In this document: positions 1 to 6,853 of the stretch, piece by piece
Layout: each line of letters begins with the position of its first letter
How positions within the stretch are numbered: position 1 is the stretch's first letter
From: Alphaproteobacteria bacterium UBA7691
GTDB taxonomy: Bacteria; Pseudomonadota; Alphaproteobacteria; Ferrovibrionales; Ferrovibrionaceae
Length of the DNA stretch: 14,281 bases
Direction: 5' to 3'
NCBI GenBank assembly: GCA_002482765.1
Contig: DLGP01000170.1
Coordinates: 1 to 14,281 of the forward strand
Translations under genes and position numbers: made by a program
Notes under the pieces: model-generated
What the model saw: the letters and a program-made list of their open reading frames with translations, nothing else
Database searches by the model: none
Told to the model about the DNA's origin: nothing

Positions 1-46
1 GCTCCTAGCCGGCGGCCTGCCTGGGCCAATCCCGGACCTACCAATA

Positions 47-466
47 ATGAGTCCGCACCCTAACATGGCTCAACTTGCCAATATCGTGCCCGACAAGAAT
101 TCGCCCGTGCTGCGGCTGTTGCTGTGGCTGGGTGGCTTGTTGCTCTTGGCCCTGGTATCGGGCTATATCGGGGTCTCCATCGTGAAGGATGAAGAGAAGC
201 CGTTTTATCAGCCCGGCGTGATCCCTTCGCGCGAGGAATGCTTCATCGAAAAGCTGTCGCGCTACAGCAAGCTCACCAAGCAGATTCTTTTCCAGGCCGG
301 CCAGGAATGCGAACTCGAAATCCAGTCCATCGAGGGACACGAGCAGCGCCGCATCGAATGGCTGCAAGAGCAGGCCGAGAAGCGCCGCTTGCAGAAGGAA
401 GCGCCGCCACCCGAGGCGCCAGCGCCGGCTGCCCCCATAGATACAGTGCGCCGCGTCTGGCGCTGA
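47..466 (+). CDS. Hypothetical single-span membrane protein
   Basis: A 139-residue protein of unrecognised family. One hydrophobic segment (about residues 21-46, rich in Leu/Gly) follows a short polar N-terminus, so it is probably a bitopic inner-membrane protein. The soluble part has two cysteines (C65 and C88), a charged, probably helical stretch (about 61-118) and an Ala/Pro-rich tail (about 119-130). No signal-peptidase site is obvious. The start at 47 has no clear Shine-Dalgarno; the in-frame ATG at 65 is equally possible and would shorten the protein by six residues. The next gene begins 13 bases after the stop on the same strand, so the two are probably co-transcribed. In many alphaproteobacteria a crcB gene precedes rluC, but this protein does not look like CrcB, which has four membrane spans. 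Function unknown. Confidence 0.7.
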   Translation: MSPHPNMAQLANIVPDKNSPVLRLLLWLGGLLLLALVSGYIGVSIVKDEEKPFYQPGVIPSREECFIEKLSRYSKLTKQILFQAGQECELEIQSIEGHEQRRIEWLQEQAEKRRLQKEAPPPEAPAPAAPIDTVRRVWR

Positions 467-479
467 CAGGTATATCCCC

Positions 480-1460
480 ATGAACCAGATTGTTTCCCGC
501 GTTGTCGCCGACGACGAAGCCGACCTGCGCCTGGATCGCTGGTTCAAGCGGCATTATCCCTGGCTTGGCCATGGCAAGCTGGAAAAGCTGCTGCGCACCG
601 GCCAGGTGCGCGTGGATGGCAGCCGCGCCAAGGCGGCAACCCGGCTTGAAGCCGGCCAGACCCTGCGCATCCCGCCGCTGGGCGATCCGCCCAAGCCCGA
701 TGCCAAGCCGGCGCCGCGCAGCATGAAGATCGATCCTGATCGTATCGCCGAATTGCAGGCCGCCGTGCTGCACAAGGATGATGCGGTGATCGTGATCAAC
801 AAGCCGGCCGGCCTGGCCACCCAGGGCGGCACCGGGCTGAACGAACATCTCGATGGCCTGCTGGATTACCTGCGCTTCGGCAGCACGGAACGGCCGCGCC
901 TGGTGCATCGGCTCGACAAGGATACATCCGGCGTGCTGGTGCTGGCCCGCACGGCTTCGGCTGCCGCCAAGCTGACCGCCGCCCTGCGCAAGCGCGAGGC
1001 GCATAAACTCTATTGGGCGCTGGTTACCGGCGTGCCCAGCCCGCGCCAGGGCAAGGTGGATATGCCGCTGGCCAAGCTGCCCGGCGCTTTGGGCGAGCGC
1101 ATGGCCGGCGACCCGGAAGGCGGCAAATCCGCCATCACGCTGTATCGCACCGTCGCCACAGCCGGCCGTCGCGCCGCCTGGCTTGCGATGGCGCCGGTCA
1201 CCGGTCGCACGCATCAGCTGCGTGTGCATGCCGCCTTCATCGGCACGCCGATTGCCGGCGATGGCAAATATGGCGATCCCGAGCGCCAGTTGACCGGCAG
1301 CATCAGCCGCAAGCTGCATCTGCATGCCCGGGCTTTGCGCCTGGATCATCCGGATGGCAGCATTCTACAGGTGCGGGCGCCGCTGCCGCCGCATATGATC
1401 GCATCCTGGGATTTTCTGGGTTTCGACCTGGACGAGGATGCCGATACATGGCTGGAATAG
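480..1460 (+). CDS. rluC: RluC/RluD-family ribosomal large subunit pseudouridine synthase
   Basis: Converts specific uridines of 23S rRNA to pseudouridine in the cytoplasm. The 326-residue length is normal for the RluA/RluC/RluD family. Residues about 14-65 form an S4 RNA-binding domain (RLDRWFKRHYP...GQVRVDG). The catalytic domain follows from about residue 95, with the family signature HRLDKDTSG at 143-151; the catalytic Asp is D146. NKPAGLATQGG (108-118) and the GRTHQLRVH segment near residue 245 are also typical. The start at 480 has AGG at 468-470 and gives a normal N-terminus. The 3' end overlaps the DUF3422 gene by 13 bases, which suggests translational coupling. The RluC versus RluD target cannot be fixed from sequence alone; the symbol reflects the usual alphaproteobacterial naming. 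Confidence 0.93.
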   Translation: MNQIVSRVVADDEADLRLDRWFKRHYPWLGHGKLEKLLRTGQVRVDGSRAKAATRLEAGQTLRIPPLGDPPKPDAKPAPRSMKIDPDRIAELQAAVLHKDDAVIVINKPAGLATQGGTGLNEHLDGLLDYLRFGSTERPRLVHRLDKDTSGVLVLARTASAAAKLTAALRKREAHKLYWALVTGVPSPRQGKVDMPLAKLPGALGERMAGDPEGGKSAITLYRTVATAGRRAAWLAMAPVTGRTHQLRVHAAFIGTPIAGDGKYGDPERQLTGSISRKLHLHARALRLDHPDGSILQVRAPLPPHMIASWDFLGFDLDEDADTWLE

Positions 1461-2743
1461 GCCGCGTTTTACCCGCCCATACTCATCCGCTGCGCCAGAG
1501 CCTGGCGGATGAGCTGCATGCCCGGCCGCCGGTGCCGCTGGCAGCGCCGGCCCGCGTGCTGCATTTTGCCTTGCTGGGCAATCCGGCTGGCGCCAACCCG
1601 TTGCGCGATCTGGCCGTGGCTCAGGCGTTGCCCGTGCCGGAAGCCGGCGCGCGCCATGCCGTGCTGAGGCTGGCCGGGTGCAGTGTGATCCAGGAACGGC
1701 GCACGGAATTCACCACCTACACGCTGTATCTGCCACGCCAGGCCGGCAGCGCCCCGGATGCAGAGGCTGCCTTGCCGGCGTCGCTTGCCGCCTGGATCGA
1801 GGCTTTGCCGGGCGAATTGATTGCCGCTGCCGATCTCACCATCCTGGCTGCCGATGAAGCCGCGCCGGATGCCGCCTTGCTGGCCGGGCTGTTTGACGAG
1901 AATGCCCTGGTCGGTTCGCGCGCGGTTTCCGGCCGCGCCGATATCTGGGCCGATTTCAAACTCGATCAAGGCTGTGTGCGGCTGCTGGTGCAGGATCGTG
2001 GCCTCACCGATGCGCAGCGCGGCCGTCTGGTGCTGCGGCTGCTGGATATCGAAAGTTATCGCATGATGGCTTTGCTGGCGCTGCCGCTGGCGCAGAAGGT
2101 GGCGCCGCGCATCACCGCACTGGAGCAGGGCCTGGCCAAGCTTGCCGGCCGCATGGTGGATGTGGAGCACCAGGAAAGCGAGCAGACCTTGCTGCGCGAG
2201 ATAGCCGGCGCCGCGGCCGAGGTGGAAACCCTGGCGGTGGATACGCCGTTCCGCTTTGGCGCCGCACGCGCCTATCATGCCCTGGTGGCGCGCCGCATCG
2301 AGGAATTGCGCGAGCAGCGGATCGAAGGCCTGCCCACGTTGGGCGAGTTCATGGAACGCCGCCTCAGCCCGGCGATGCGCACCTGCGAAACCATGGCCGA
2401 CCGTATCGAAGGCCTGTCGCGCCGCGCCACCCGCATGGCAAACCTGTTGCGCACCCGGGTGGATGTGGCACTGGAACGGCAGAATGTGGCGCAGCTTGAT
2501 GCCATGAACCGGCGGCTGAAAATCCAGCTCCGGCTCCAGGAAACCGTCGAGGGCCTGTCGGTGGCTGCCATCACCTATTACGCCGTGGGCCTTGTTGGTT
2601 ATGCCGCCCAGGCGCTGCATGCCGTGGGTGTGCCGATCCACAAGGAACTCGCCATCGGCATCGCCATTCCGCTGATTGCCGGCGCGGTATGGCTTGGCAT
2701 CCGCCGGCTGCGCCGGGCGCTGCAAAAGGAAGGATCGCACTGA
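1448..2743 (+). CDS. DUF3422 family membrane protein
   Basis: A 431-residue member of the DUF3422 family, proteins of unknown function found widely in proteobacteria. Family-like features are the N-terminal HPLR...ELHARPP segment (about residues 13-28) and the RTEFTTYTLY segment near residue 85. A long, largely helical charged middle is followed by two hydrophobic segments near the C-terminus (about 370-390 and 400-415) and a basic tail. This suggests a cytoplasmic domain anchored at its C-terminus in the inner membrane. The ATG at 1448 was chosen because GAGGA at 1434-1438 lies nine bases upstream and because it starts just ahead of the conserved HPLR motif. The frame is open upstream to 1013, but that part lies inside rluC. 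The start overlaps the rluC end by 13 bases. Immediately after its stop the base composition drops sharply. Confidence 0.88.
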   Translation: MAGIGRVLPAHTHPLRQSLADELHARPPVPLAAPARVLHFALLGNPAGANPLRDLAVAQALPVPEAGARHAVLRLAGCSVIQERRTEFTTYTLYLPRQAGSAPDAEAALPASLAAWIEALPGELIAAADLTILAADEAAPDAALLAGLFDENALVGSRAVSGRADIWADFKLDQGCVRLLVQDRGLTDAQRGRLVLRLLDIESYRMMALLALPLAQKVAPRITALEQGLAKLAGRMVDVEHQESEQTLLREIAGAAAEVETLAVDTPFRFGAARAYHALVARRIEELREQRIEGLPTLGEFMERRLSPAMRTCETMADRIEGLSRRATRMANLLRTRVDVALERQNVAQLDAMNRRLKIQLRLQETVEGLSVAAITYYAVGLVGYAAQALHAVGVPIHKELAIGIAIPLIAGAVWLGIRRLRRALQKEGSH

Positions 2744-2754
2744 TAGCAGTGTTT
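2738..2754 (+). terminator. Weak hairpin at the DUF3422 stop
   Basis: CACTG (2738-2742), loop ATAG, CAGTG (2747-2751), then TTT. The stem is only five base pairs and the T run is short, so termination here is possible but weakly supported. It also marks the left edge of the AT-rich island. Confidence 0.25.
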
Positions 2755-2890
2755 GAAAATTATTTTATGCAATCATTAATGAATGCTGTATCTTGGCTCT
2801 GTCGTGAACAGATTAACTAGAATAGCTTTTATTTTCAAAGATAAATACCGCAAAATGAACCATAAGCATTTGAATGTGTTAATTAATTTA

Positions 2891-2919
2891 TTGTCAAAAC
2901 TAGTGTGTTTGGGCATTAT
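2891..2919 (+). promoter_or_regulatory. Candidate sigma70-type promoter for the DUF262-HEPN pair
   Basis: TTGTCA (2891-2896, five of six matches to TTGACA) is followed after 17 bases by CATTAT (2914-2919, four of six matches to TATAAT). It lies about 35 bases upstream of the chosen start. In AT-rich DNA such matches arise by chance, so confidence is moderate. The rest of the 2744-2954 leader shows no clear operator or stable hairpin. Confidence 0.45.
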
Positions 2920-2944
2920 GTCAATGCATTCAGGTGGGCTTTCT

Positions 2945-2950
2945 GGAGGA
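2945..2950 (+). promoter_or_regulatory. Shine-Dalgarno fixing the DUF262 start
   Basis: GGAGGA sits four bases before the ATG at 2955. It supports that start over the in-frame GTG at 2934, which has no ribosome-binding site of similar quality. Confidence 0.65.
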
Positions 2951-2954
2951 TTGT

Positions 2955-4037
2955 ATGTTGAACGAAGCTAAGATGGACAGAGAAATTGCAACCGATGCGG
3001 TTGATTTTTCATTCGGTGAATTGCTCAATCTCCACAAGGAAGGGGAGGTGATAATTCGTCCAGAATATCAACGGCTTTTTCGATGGACCAATGAACAGAG
3101 GTCAAGGCTTATTGAATCTGTAATGCTCCGCTTGCCTATCCCTCCGATCTTTCTTGTAGAGAACGAAGACAATGTTCTTGAATTAATTGATGGGCTCCAA
3201 AGAACAAGCTCAGTTCTTCAGTTTTTGGACCATTCTTCAATTGATCAGCCCGAGCTTGTTCTTGCGGGTTGCGATATTATCAAGTCATTAAACGGTCTTA
3301 GGTATGAAGATTTGCCGACATCGTTAAAGTTAAAGATAAAAAGAACCCCTATTCGCGCAATAATAATAAAAAAATCTGGCGATGAGTTTGTTAAGTATGA
3401 GATGTTTAAACGTCTAAATACTGGAGGCTCTATTCTTTCCGCGCAGGAAATTAGAAATTGCTCTTCACGTATGATAAAAGGGGGGGATATATTTTATTCC
3501 TCTCTACAGGATTGGGCTAAATTTACTCAATTTGAGAGGGCGATTGCAAGGTTGCCTGATGCAAATAAGGAAATGCGTGGAGATGAAGAATTGGTTCTGC
3601 GGTTCTTTGCAGTGAAAAATTACGGCATGGCTTTTAAAGGAAATATTGAAGAGTGGTTGAATAATTATATGGAAGAAATTCTTCTTAAGAAGAGGGATTT
3701 TGATATTAAGATGGAAGGAGATATTTTTAAACGAGTATTTGAATTTATTGAAAATGTTTTTGGCGATGGAGCTTTCTCACGCTATAATTCTCATGGTGAG
3801 CCTACCGGTAGACTGGCGCCAGCTTTTTTTGAGGCAGTTGTAGGAGCTGTTGTTGCTGATTTGGATGCTATTTCCAATATTGATAGTGCGTTGTTGCGAA
3901 CTCGCCTAAGAGCGGCGTTTGAGTCTGATGAATTCAGAAACTCTACAGGGCCAGGAGCAAATACTATTCCGAAATTTAACAGGCGTATTAATGTTGTAAA
4001 AAACTACTTATTGGCGCAGGCAGATGGAACCAATTGA
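2955..4037 (+). CDS. DUF262 domain protein (ParB/sulfiredoxin-fold), stand-alone form
   Basis: A 360-residue DUF262 protein. Family motifs in order: RPEYQRLFRW (36-45), the IPPIFLVE strand (62-69), the signature DGLQR (79-83), and FKRLNTGGSILSAQEIRN (151-168). DUF262 is the N-terminal domain of the type IV restriction enzyme GmrSD and also occurs in SspE and BrxU, where the ParB/Srx-like fold binds or hydrolyses nucleotide and gates a nuclease. Here no C-terminal DUF1524 or HNH nuclease motif (such as H-x3-P) is visible, so this looks like a sensor or NTPase module without its own nuclease. The next gene overlaps it by 14 bases and encodes a HEPN protein that could be the effector in trans. 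Codon use is AT-rich, unlike neighbours. The family call is firm; a defence role is inference from family and context. Confidence 0.88.
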   Translation: MLNEAKMDREIATDAVDFSFGELLNLHKEGEVIIRPEYQRLFRWTNEQRSRLIESVMLRLPIPPIFLVENEDNVLELIDGLQRTSSVLQFLDHSSIDQPELVLAGCDIIKSLNGLRYEDLPTSLKLKIKRTPIRAIIIKKSGDEFVKYEMFKRLNTGGSILSAQEIRNCSSRMIKGGDIFYSSLQDWAKFTQFERAIARLPDANKEMRGDEELVLRFFAVKNYGMAFKGNIEEWLNNYMEEILLKKRDFDIKMEGDIFKRVFEFIENVFGDGAFSRYNSHGEPTGRLAPAFFEAVVGAVVADLDAISNIDSALLRTRLRAAFESDEFRNSTGPGANTIPKFNRRINVVKNYLLAQADGTN

Positions 4038-4635
4038 TGAAATGCAGAAAGAGCTAGGTTGGAGAGAAACCGAGCTTGCACTACTCAAGGTTTTCTTTCA
4101 AAGCGGCGGGGCGACGGCGCGTCAACATGATGTCCTGGCAAGGGCAGCTTGGAGCCTGCTTTATGCCCACTATGAGGGATATGCTAAATTTTGTTTGACT
4201 CTTTTTTTTGAACGAGCAGAAAAAATCCAAGTAAATTGTAGCATGCTGCCAGCAAAAACTAAAGAATATGCTCTATTGAGGGAATTAAAAAGAATACGTA
4301 ATTTGCCAGACCTTAGATTAATAGAAGAAATGGAGGGTTTTGCAACAAAATTATCTCAAATGAAGCCAAAATTTCCTGAGGTTGATACAAAATCCAATTT
4401 ATGGCCCAACGTGTTAGAAGATCTTTTGTCGTTTGCTGATATAAAGTGCAATTCAATTAAAAAAAATCGTCAATTATTAAATGTTTTAGTTAGAAAAAGG
4501 AACGGCATTGCTCACGGACAAGCTGTTTCTGCATCTTATGCTGATTATCTTATACAAGAAAATGCGGTTTACGAAGTAATGTACGAGCTTTCTTATGAAA
4601 TAGACGCACGTCTAAAATCTTCTCCATTTGTATAA
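4024..4635 (+). CDS. MAE_28990/MAE_18760-like HEPN nuclease
   Basis: A 203-residue, mostly helical protein. Two features place it in the HEPN superfamily, probably the MAE_28990/MAE_18760 group: the AHYEGYAK segment (48-55), and the C-terminal motif R159-NGIA-H164, an intact R-x4-H of the kind that forms the active site of HEPN ribonucleases. Catalytic HEPN proteins are typically metal-independent RNases that work as dimers and act as effectors in toxin-antitoxin, abortive infection and CRISPR-associated systems. The ATG at 4024 overlaps the DUF262 stop by 14 bases with only weak upstream SD (GCAGG), so translational coupling is likely; the in-frame ATG at 4042 is an alternative. AT-rich codons match its partner. 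RNase activity and a toxic or defensive role are inferred, not shown. Confidence 0.8.
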   Translation: MEPIDEMQKELGWRETELALLKVFFQSGGATARQHDVLARAAWSLLYAHYEGYAKFCLTLFFERAEKIQVNCSMLPAKTKEYALLRELKRIRNLPDLRLIEEMEGFATKLSQMKPKFPEVDTKSNLWPNVLEDLLSFADIKCNSIKKNRQLLNVLVRKRNGIAHGQAVSASYADYLIQENAVYEVMYELSYEIDARLKSSPFV

Positions 4636-4663
4636 ATGTGATTTTTTATTAAATAATTTAACT

Positions 4664-5570
4664 TTAATTATAAAGATCGCCGCAGCGCATCGCAATATTT
4701 TCTTGATCTTGTAGTATAAGCAGCCTTGTCACGGTTTCTGCAATCGCATCGGCGGCAGCGCGCAGGCGCGGCGCTTGGCGCATATCCTTGTGCCGCACCA
4801 GCCATAATTCGCGGCTCAGGGCCACGCTCTTGTCCAAAGCCGTCAGGTCGGGCCAGTGTCGGGCGGCGAAATCCGGCAGCAGGATGGCGCCGAGGCCGTC
4901 GCGGGCGGCGCTCAGCAATACCGGCATGCTGTTGCAGCGGAATACCAGATGGAAACGCTCGGGCTGCGCCGCCAGCCAGCGCTGCTCGGGCAGCGCATCC
5001 AGGCTTGCATCATAGCCCAGCATCGGCAGCGGCTCGGCAAGGGCAAGCCCGGCACGGGCATAGAGCCGGAATGGCACATCACCCAGCTTGCGGGCATAAA
5101 GGCCGGCCCCAGCGCAAGGCCAGATCGGCTTCGCGCCGCGCCAGGCTGAGTTTTTTGTGATCGGTCAGCAGGGTGAAATGCAGGCCCGGATGGCGCCGCC
5201 GCAATTCGCCCAAAGCCGGCACCAGCAGCAGCATGGCGGCGCCCTCGGTGGCGGTGAGGCGCAGGCCGCCCTGCAAGCCGCTATCGCCGCCGCGCCCCGC
5301 CAGGCGCTCGATCTGGAGCGCCGGTTCCTCAATGCGGGCGGCAGCAGCCACCGCCTGCTGGCCCAAAGCCGTGAGACGCCAGAGCCGGCCCTGGCGCTCG
5401 GTGAGGCTGGCGCCGAAATGCGCTTCCAGCGCGGCCAGACGGCGGCCCACCGTGGCATGATTGACCCCGAGCGTACGCGCCGCGCCCGACAGGCTGCCCT
5501 GGCGCGATAATTCCAGCAGGTAGCGCAGATCGTTCCAGTCCAGCGCATTTGTGCGTTTCTGCACAGTCAT
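4664..5570 (-). pseudogene. LysR-type transcriptional regulator, frameshifted
   Basis: The first reading frame (5570 to 5079, 163 codons) encodes a clear LysR winged helix-turn-helix at about residues 11-72, then the linker and the start of the effector domain, ending ADLALRWGRP before running out of frame to a TGA at 5079-5081. The protein resumes in another frame from about 5101: LYARKLGDVPFRLYARAGLA, then the rest of the effector domain to 4664. The break lies near 5099-5103 and needs one base removed or two added; family members usually have a few residues between GRP and the LYARKLG-like strand, so a small deletion is likely. The last 18 or so residues (from about 4730) have AT-rich codons unlike the body and no LysR character. 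Divergent from the hydrolase at 5650, which it probably once controlled. A sequencing error remains possible. Confidence 0.8.
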
Positions 5571-5649
5571 GGCGCAAGTTTAGTCTCTTTCGGTTCAAAA
5601 ATCGATACGTTAGGGTCCGCCGACAGAAACCGTTGCAAGAGGAATCACC
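5571..5649. promoter_or_regulatory. Divergent LysR/hydrolase intergenic region
   Basis: 79 bases between the two divergent starts, with an AT-leaning patch at about 5578-5613 that contains the palindrome ATCGAT. LysR regulators usually bind such shared regions (T-N11-A sites), but no convincing dyad or -35/-10 pair stands out. AGAGGA at 5638-5643 is the Shine-Dalgarno of the hydrolase gene. Confidence 0.35.
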
Positions 5650-6246
5650 ATGACGATGCCAAAGACTTTGCTGGAAATGGCCGGTGCGCCCAAGCTGCCG
5701 CTGACCTGGGCCGCCTCGGCCCTGGTGCTGGTGGATCATCAGCAGGAATACACCATCGGCAAACTGCCGTTGGTGGGCATCGATGCCGCCGTGGCCGAAT
5801 TGACCCGGCTGATCCAGGCGGCGCGGGCAGCCGGCGCCCCGGTGGTGCATGTGCGGCATCAGGGCCGCGCCGGCGGCGTGTTTGATCTCGACGCGCCGGG
5901 CGGCCAGTATATCCCGGGCCTGGAAGCGCTGCCGGGCGAGGCCGTGGTGAGCAAGGGGCTGCCGAATGGTTTCGCCAACACCAATCTGAAGGATGTGCTG
6001 ACCGCTACCGGCCGCAAGGAAATCATCGTAGGCGGTTTCGCCACCCATATGTGCATCTCGGCCACGGTGCGCTCGGCGGTGGATAATGGCTTCCGCGTTG
6101 GCCTGGTGGCGAATGCCTGCGCCACCCGAGATCTGCCCGATCCGCTGGGCGGCATCCAGACGGCTCAGCAAGTGCATCGTGCAACGCTGGCGGCGCTGAA
6201 TGATCGTTTCGCCACCGTGGTGGCTGAGGCTTCGGCGGTTCAGTAG
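5650..6246 (+). CDS. Isochorismatase-superfamily cysteine hydrolase
   Basis: A 198-residue cytoplasmic hydrolase of the isochorismatase-like superfamily, whose members cleave amides or related bonds (nicotinamidase, N-carbamoyl amidohydrolases, isochorismatase). The catalytic triad is visible: D29 in LVLVDHQQEY, K102 in VSKGLPNGF and C135 in GFATHMCISATVRSA, the last preceded by the usual cis-peptide region. Length and order are typical for stand-alone members. The ATG at 5650 has AGAGGA six bases upstream. It is divergent from the broken LysR regulator, an arrangement common for small hydrolases under a dedicated LysR protein; if that regulator is dead, control of this gene has probably changed. 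The substrate cannot be told from sequence. Confidence 0.88.
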   Translation: MTMPKTLLEMAGAPKLPLTWAASALVLVDHQQEYTIGKLPLVGIDAAVAELTRLIQAARAAGAPVVHVRHQGRAGGVFDLDAPGGQYIPGLEALPGEAVVSKGLPNGFANTNLKDVLTATGRKEIIVGGFATHMCISATVRSAVDNGFRVGLVANACATRDLPDPLGGIQTAQQVHRATLAALNDRFATVVAEASAVQ

Positions 6247-6289
6247 ATAATTTTTTGCCCAGGCGGAGCGGCGGCCTATTTCCAGGTTT

Positions 6290-6847
6290 ATGCCGCTCCG
6301 TTTGCTTCTGCCATTTTTGCTGCTGCTCCTTGCCATGCCTGCCAAGGCGGATGATGCCGTGTGGCGCTTGTTGCAGGGTGGCGGTCAGGTGGTTGTGCTG
6401 CGTCATGCCACCACCGTGCCGGGGGTTGGCGATCCGGCCAATTTCAAGCTGGGTGATTGCAGCACGCAACGCAATCTCTCGGAAGCCGGTCGTGAGGAAT
6501 CGCGCCGGCTGGGCCAGGCTTTCCGCCAGCGTGGCATCAGCATTGGCGCGGTGCTGAGCAGCGCCTGGTGCCGCTGCGTCGACACGGCGCAACTGGCTTT
6601 CGGCACGGTCGAGATCTGGCCCGGCGCCAATTCGTTTTTTGACAATGCCGCTGAGCGGGGCGACCGCACAGCCGCTTTACGCCAGCGTGTGACGCAGCAT
6701 CGCGGCACGGAAAACCTGGTGATTGTAACGCATCAGGTGAATATCACCGCGCTGACCGGGGTGTATCCAGCCATGGGCGAGATGGTGGTGCTGAGCCCCG
6801 ATGCGGCCGGCGGATTCAGCATTGCCGGGCGGATCAAGCCGCAATAG
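6290..6847 (+). CDS. Exported histidine phosphatase family protein
   Basis: A 185-residue member of the histidine phosphatase (phosphoglycerate mutase-like) superfamily. An N-terminal signal peptide (about residues 1-20, Leu-rich core, ending AKA before DDAVW) predicts a periplasmic location. Catalytic elements: RHA with R38 and the phospho-accepting H39, the SSAWCRCVDTA segment (90-100) giving R95, and the second catalytic histidine H148 in VTHQVNI. Length fits the small exported branch of the family, whose substrates are mostly unknown. CAGG at 6283-6286 is a weak Shine-Dalgarno for the ATG at 6290. It follows the hydrolase by 43 bases on the same strand, so read-through transcription is plausible. 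It converges with the lipoprotein gene, with only six bases between the two stops. Confidence 0.85.
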   Translation: MPLRLLLPFLLLLLAMPAKADDAVWRLLQGGGQVVVLRHATTVPGVGDPANFKLGDCSTQRNLSEAGREESRRLGQAFRQRGISIGAVLSSAWCRCVDTAQLAFGTVEIWPGANSFFDNAAERGDRTAALRQRVTQHRGTENLVIVTHQVNITALTGVYPAMGEMVVLSPDAAGGFSIAGRIKPQ

Positions 6848-6853
6848 GCCAGT

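Larger units (their letters stand above)
2744..4735. other. AT-rich, probably horizontally acquired island
   Basis: Composition changes abruptly right after the DUF3422 stop and returns to GC-rich sequence around 4725-4740, inside the LysR gene. By eye the island is well under 45% G+C, while flanking genes look near 65%. Codons such as AGA, ATA, TTA and AAT are frequent inside and scarce outside. It carries just two genes, the DUF262 and HEPN proteins, plus a 211-base leader. No integrase, transposase, tRNA or clear flanking direct repeat is visible, so the insertion mechanism is not shown. Horizontal acquisition is inferred from composition and gene type. Confidence 0.7.

Noticed and set aside
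273..1349. Long antisense open frames opposite rluC, DUF3422, AsmA and udgB
   Set aside because: They are rich in Ala, Arg, Gln and His, lack ribosome-binding sites and are the usual by-product of GC-rich codon bias opposite real genes.
1013..1447. Upstream extension of the DUF3422 gene
   Set aside because: The frame is open but lies inside rluC and has no DUF3422 character; the ATG at 1448 has a good Shine-Dalgarno and fits the family N-terminus.
2783..2971. 62-codon open frame in the island leader
   Set aside because: It has no ribosome-binding site, overlaps the candidate promoter and the DUF262 start, and its protein has no recognisable features.
4636..4670. T run and AT-only inverted repeat after the HEPN stop as a terminator
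   Set aside because: The T run at 4642-4647 has no GC stem before it, and the TTAAAT/ATTTAA repeat is too weak to act as an intrinsic terminator.
2734..4740. Flanking direct or inverted repeats marking an attachment site
   Set aside because: Only short matches such as GATCGC were seen at both edges; these are expected by chance.
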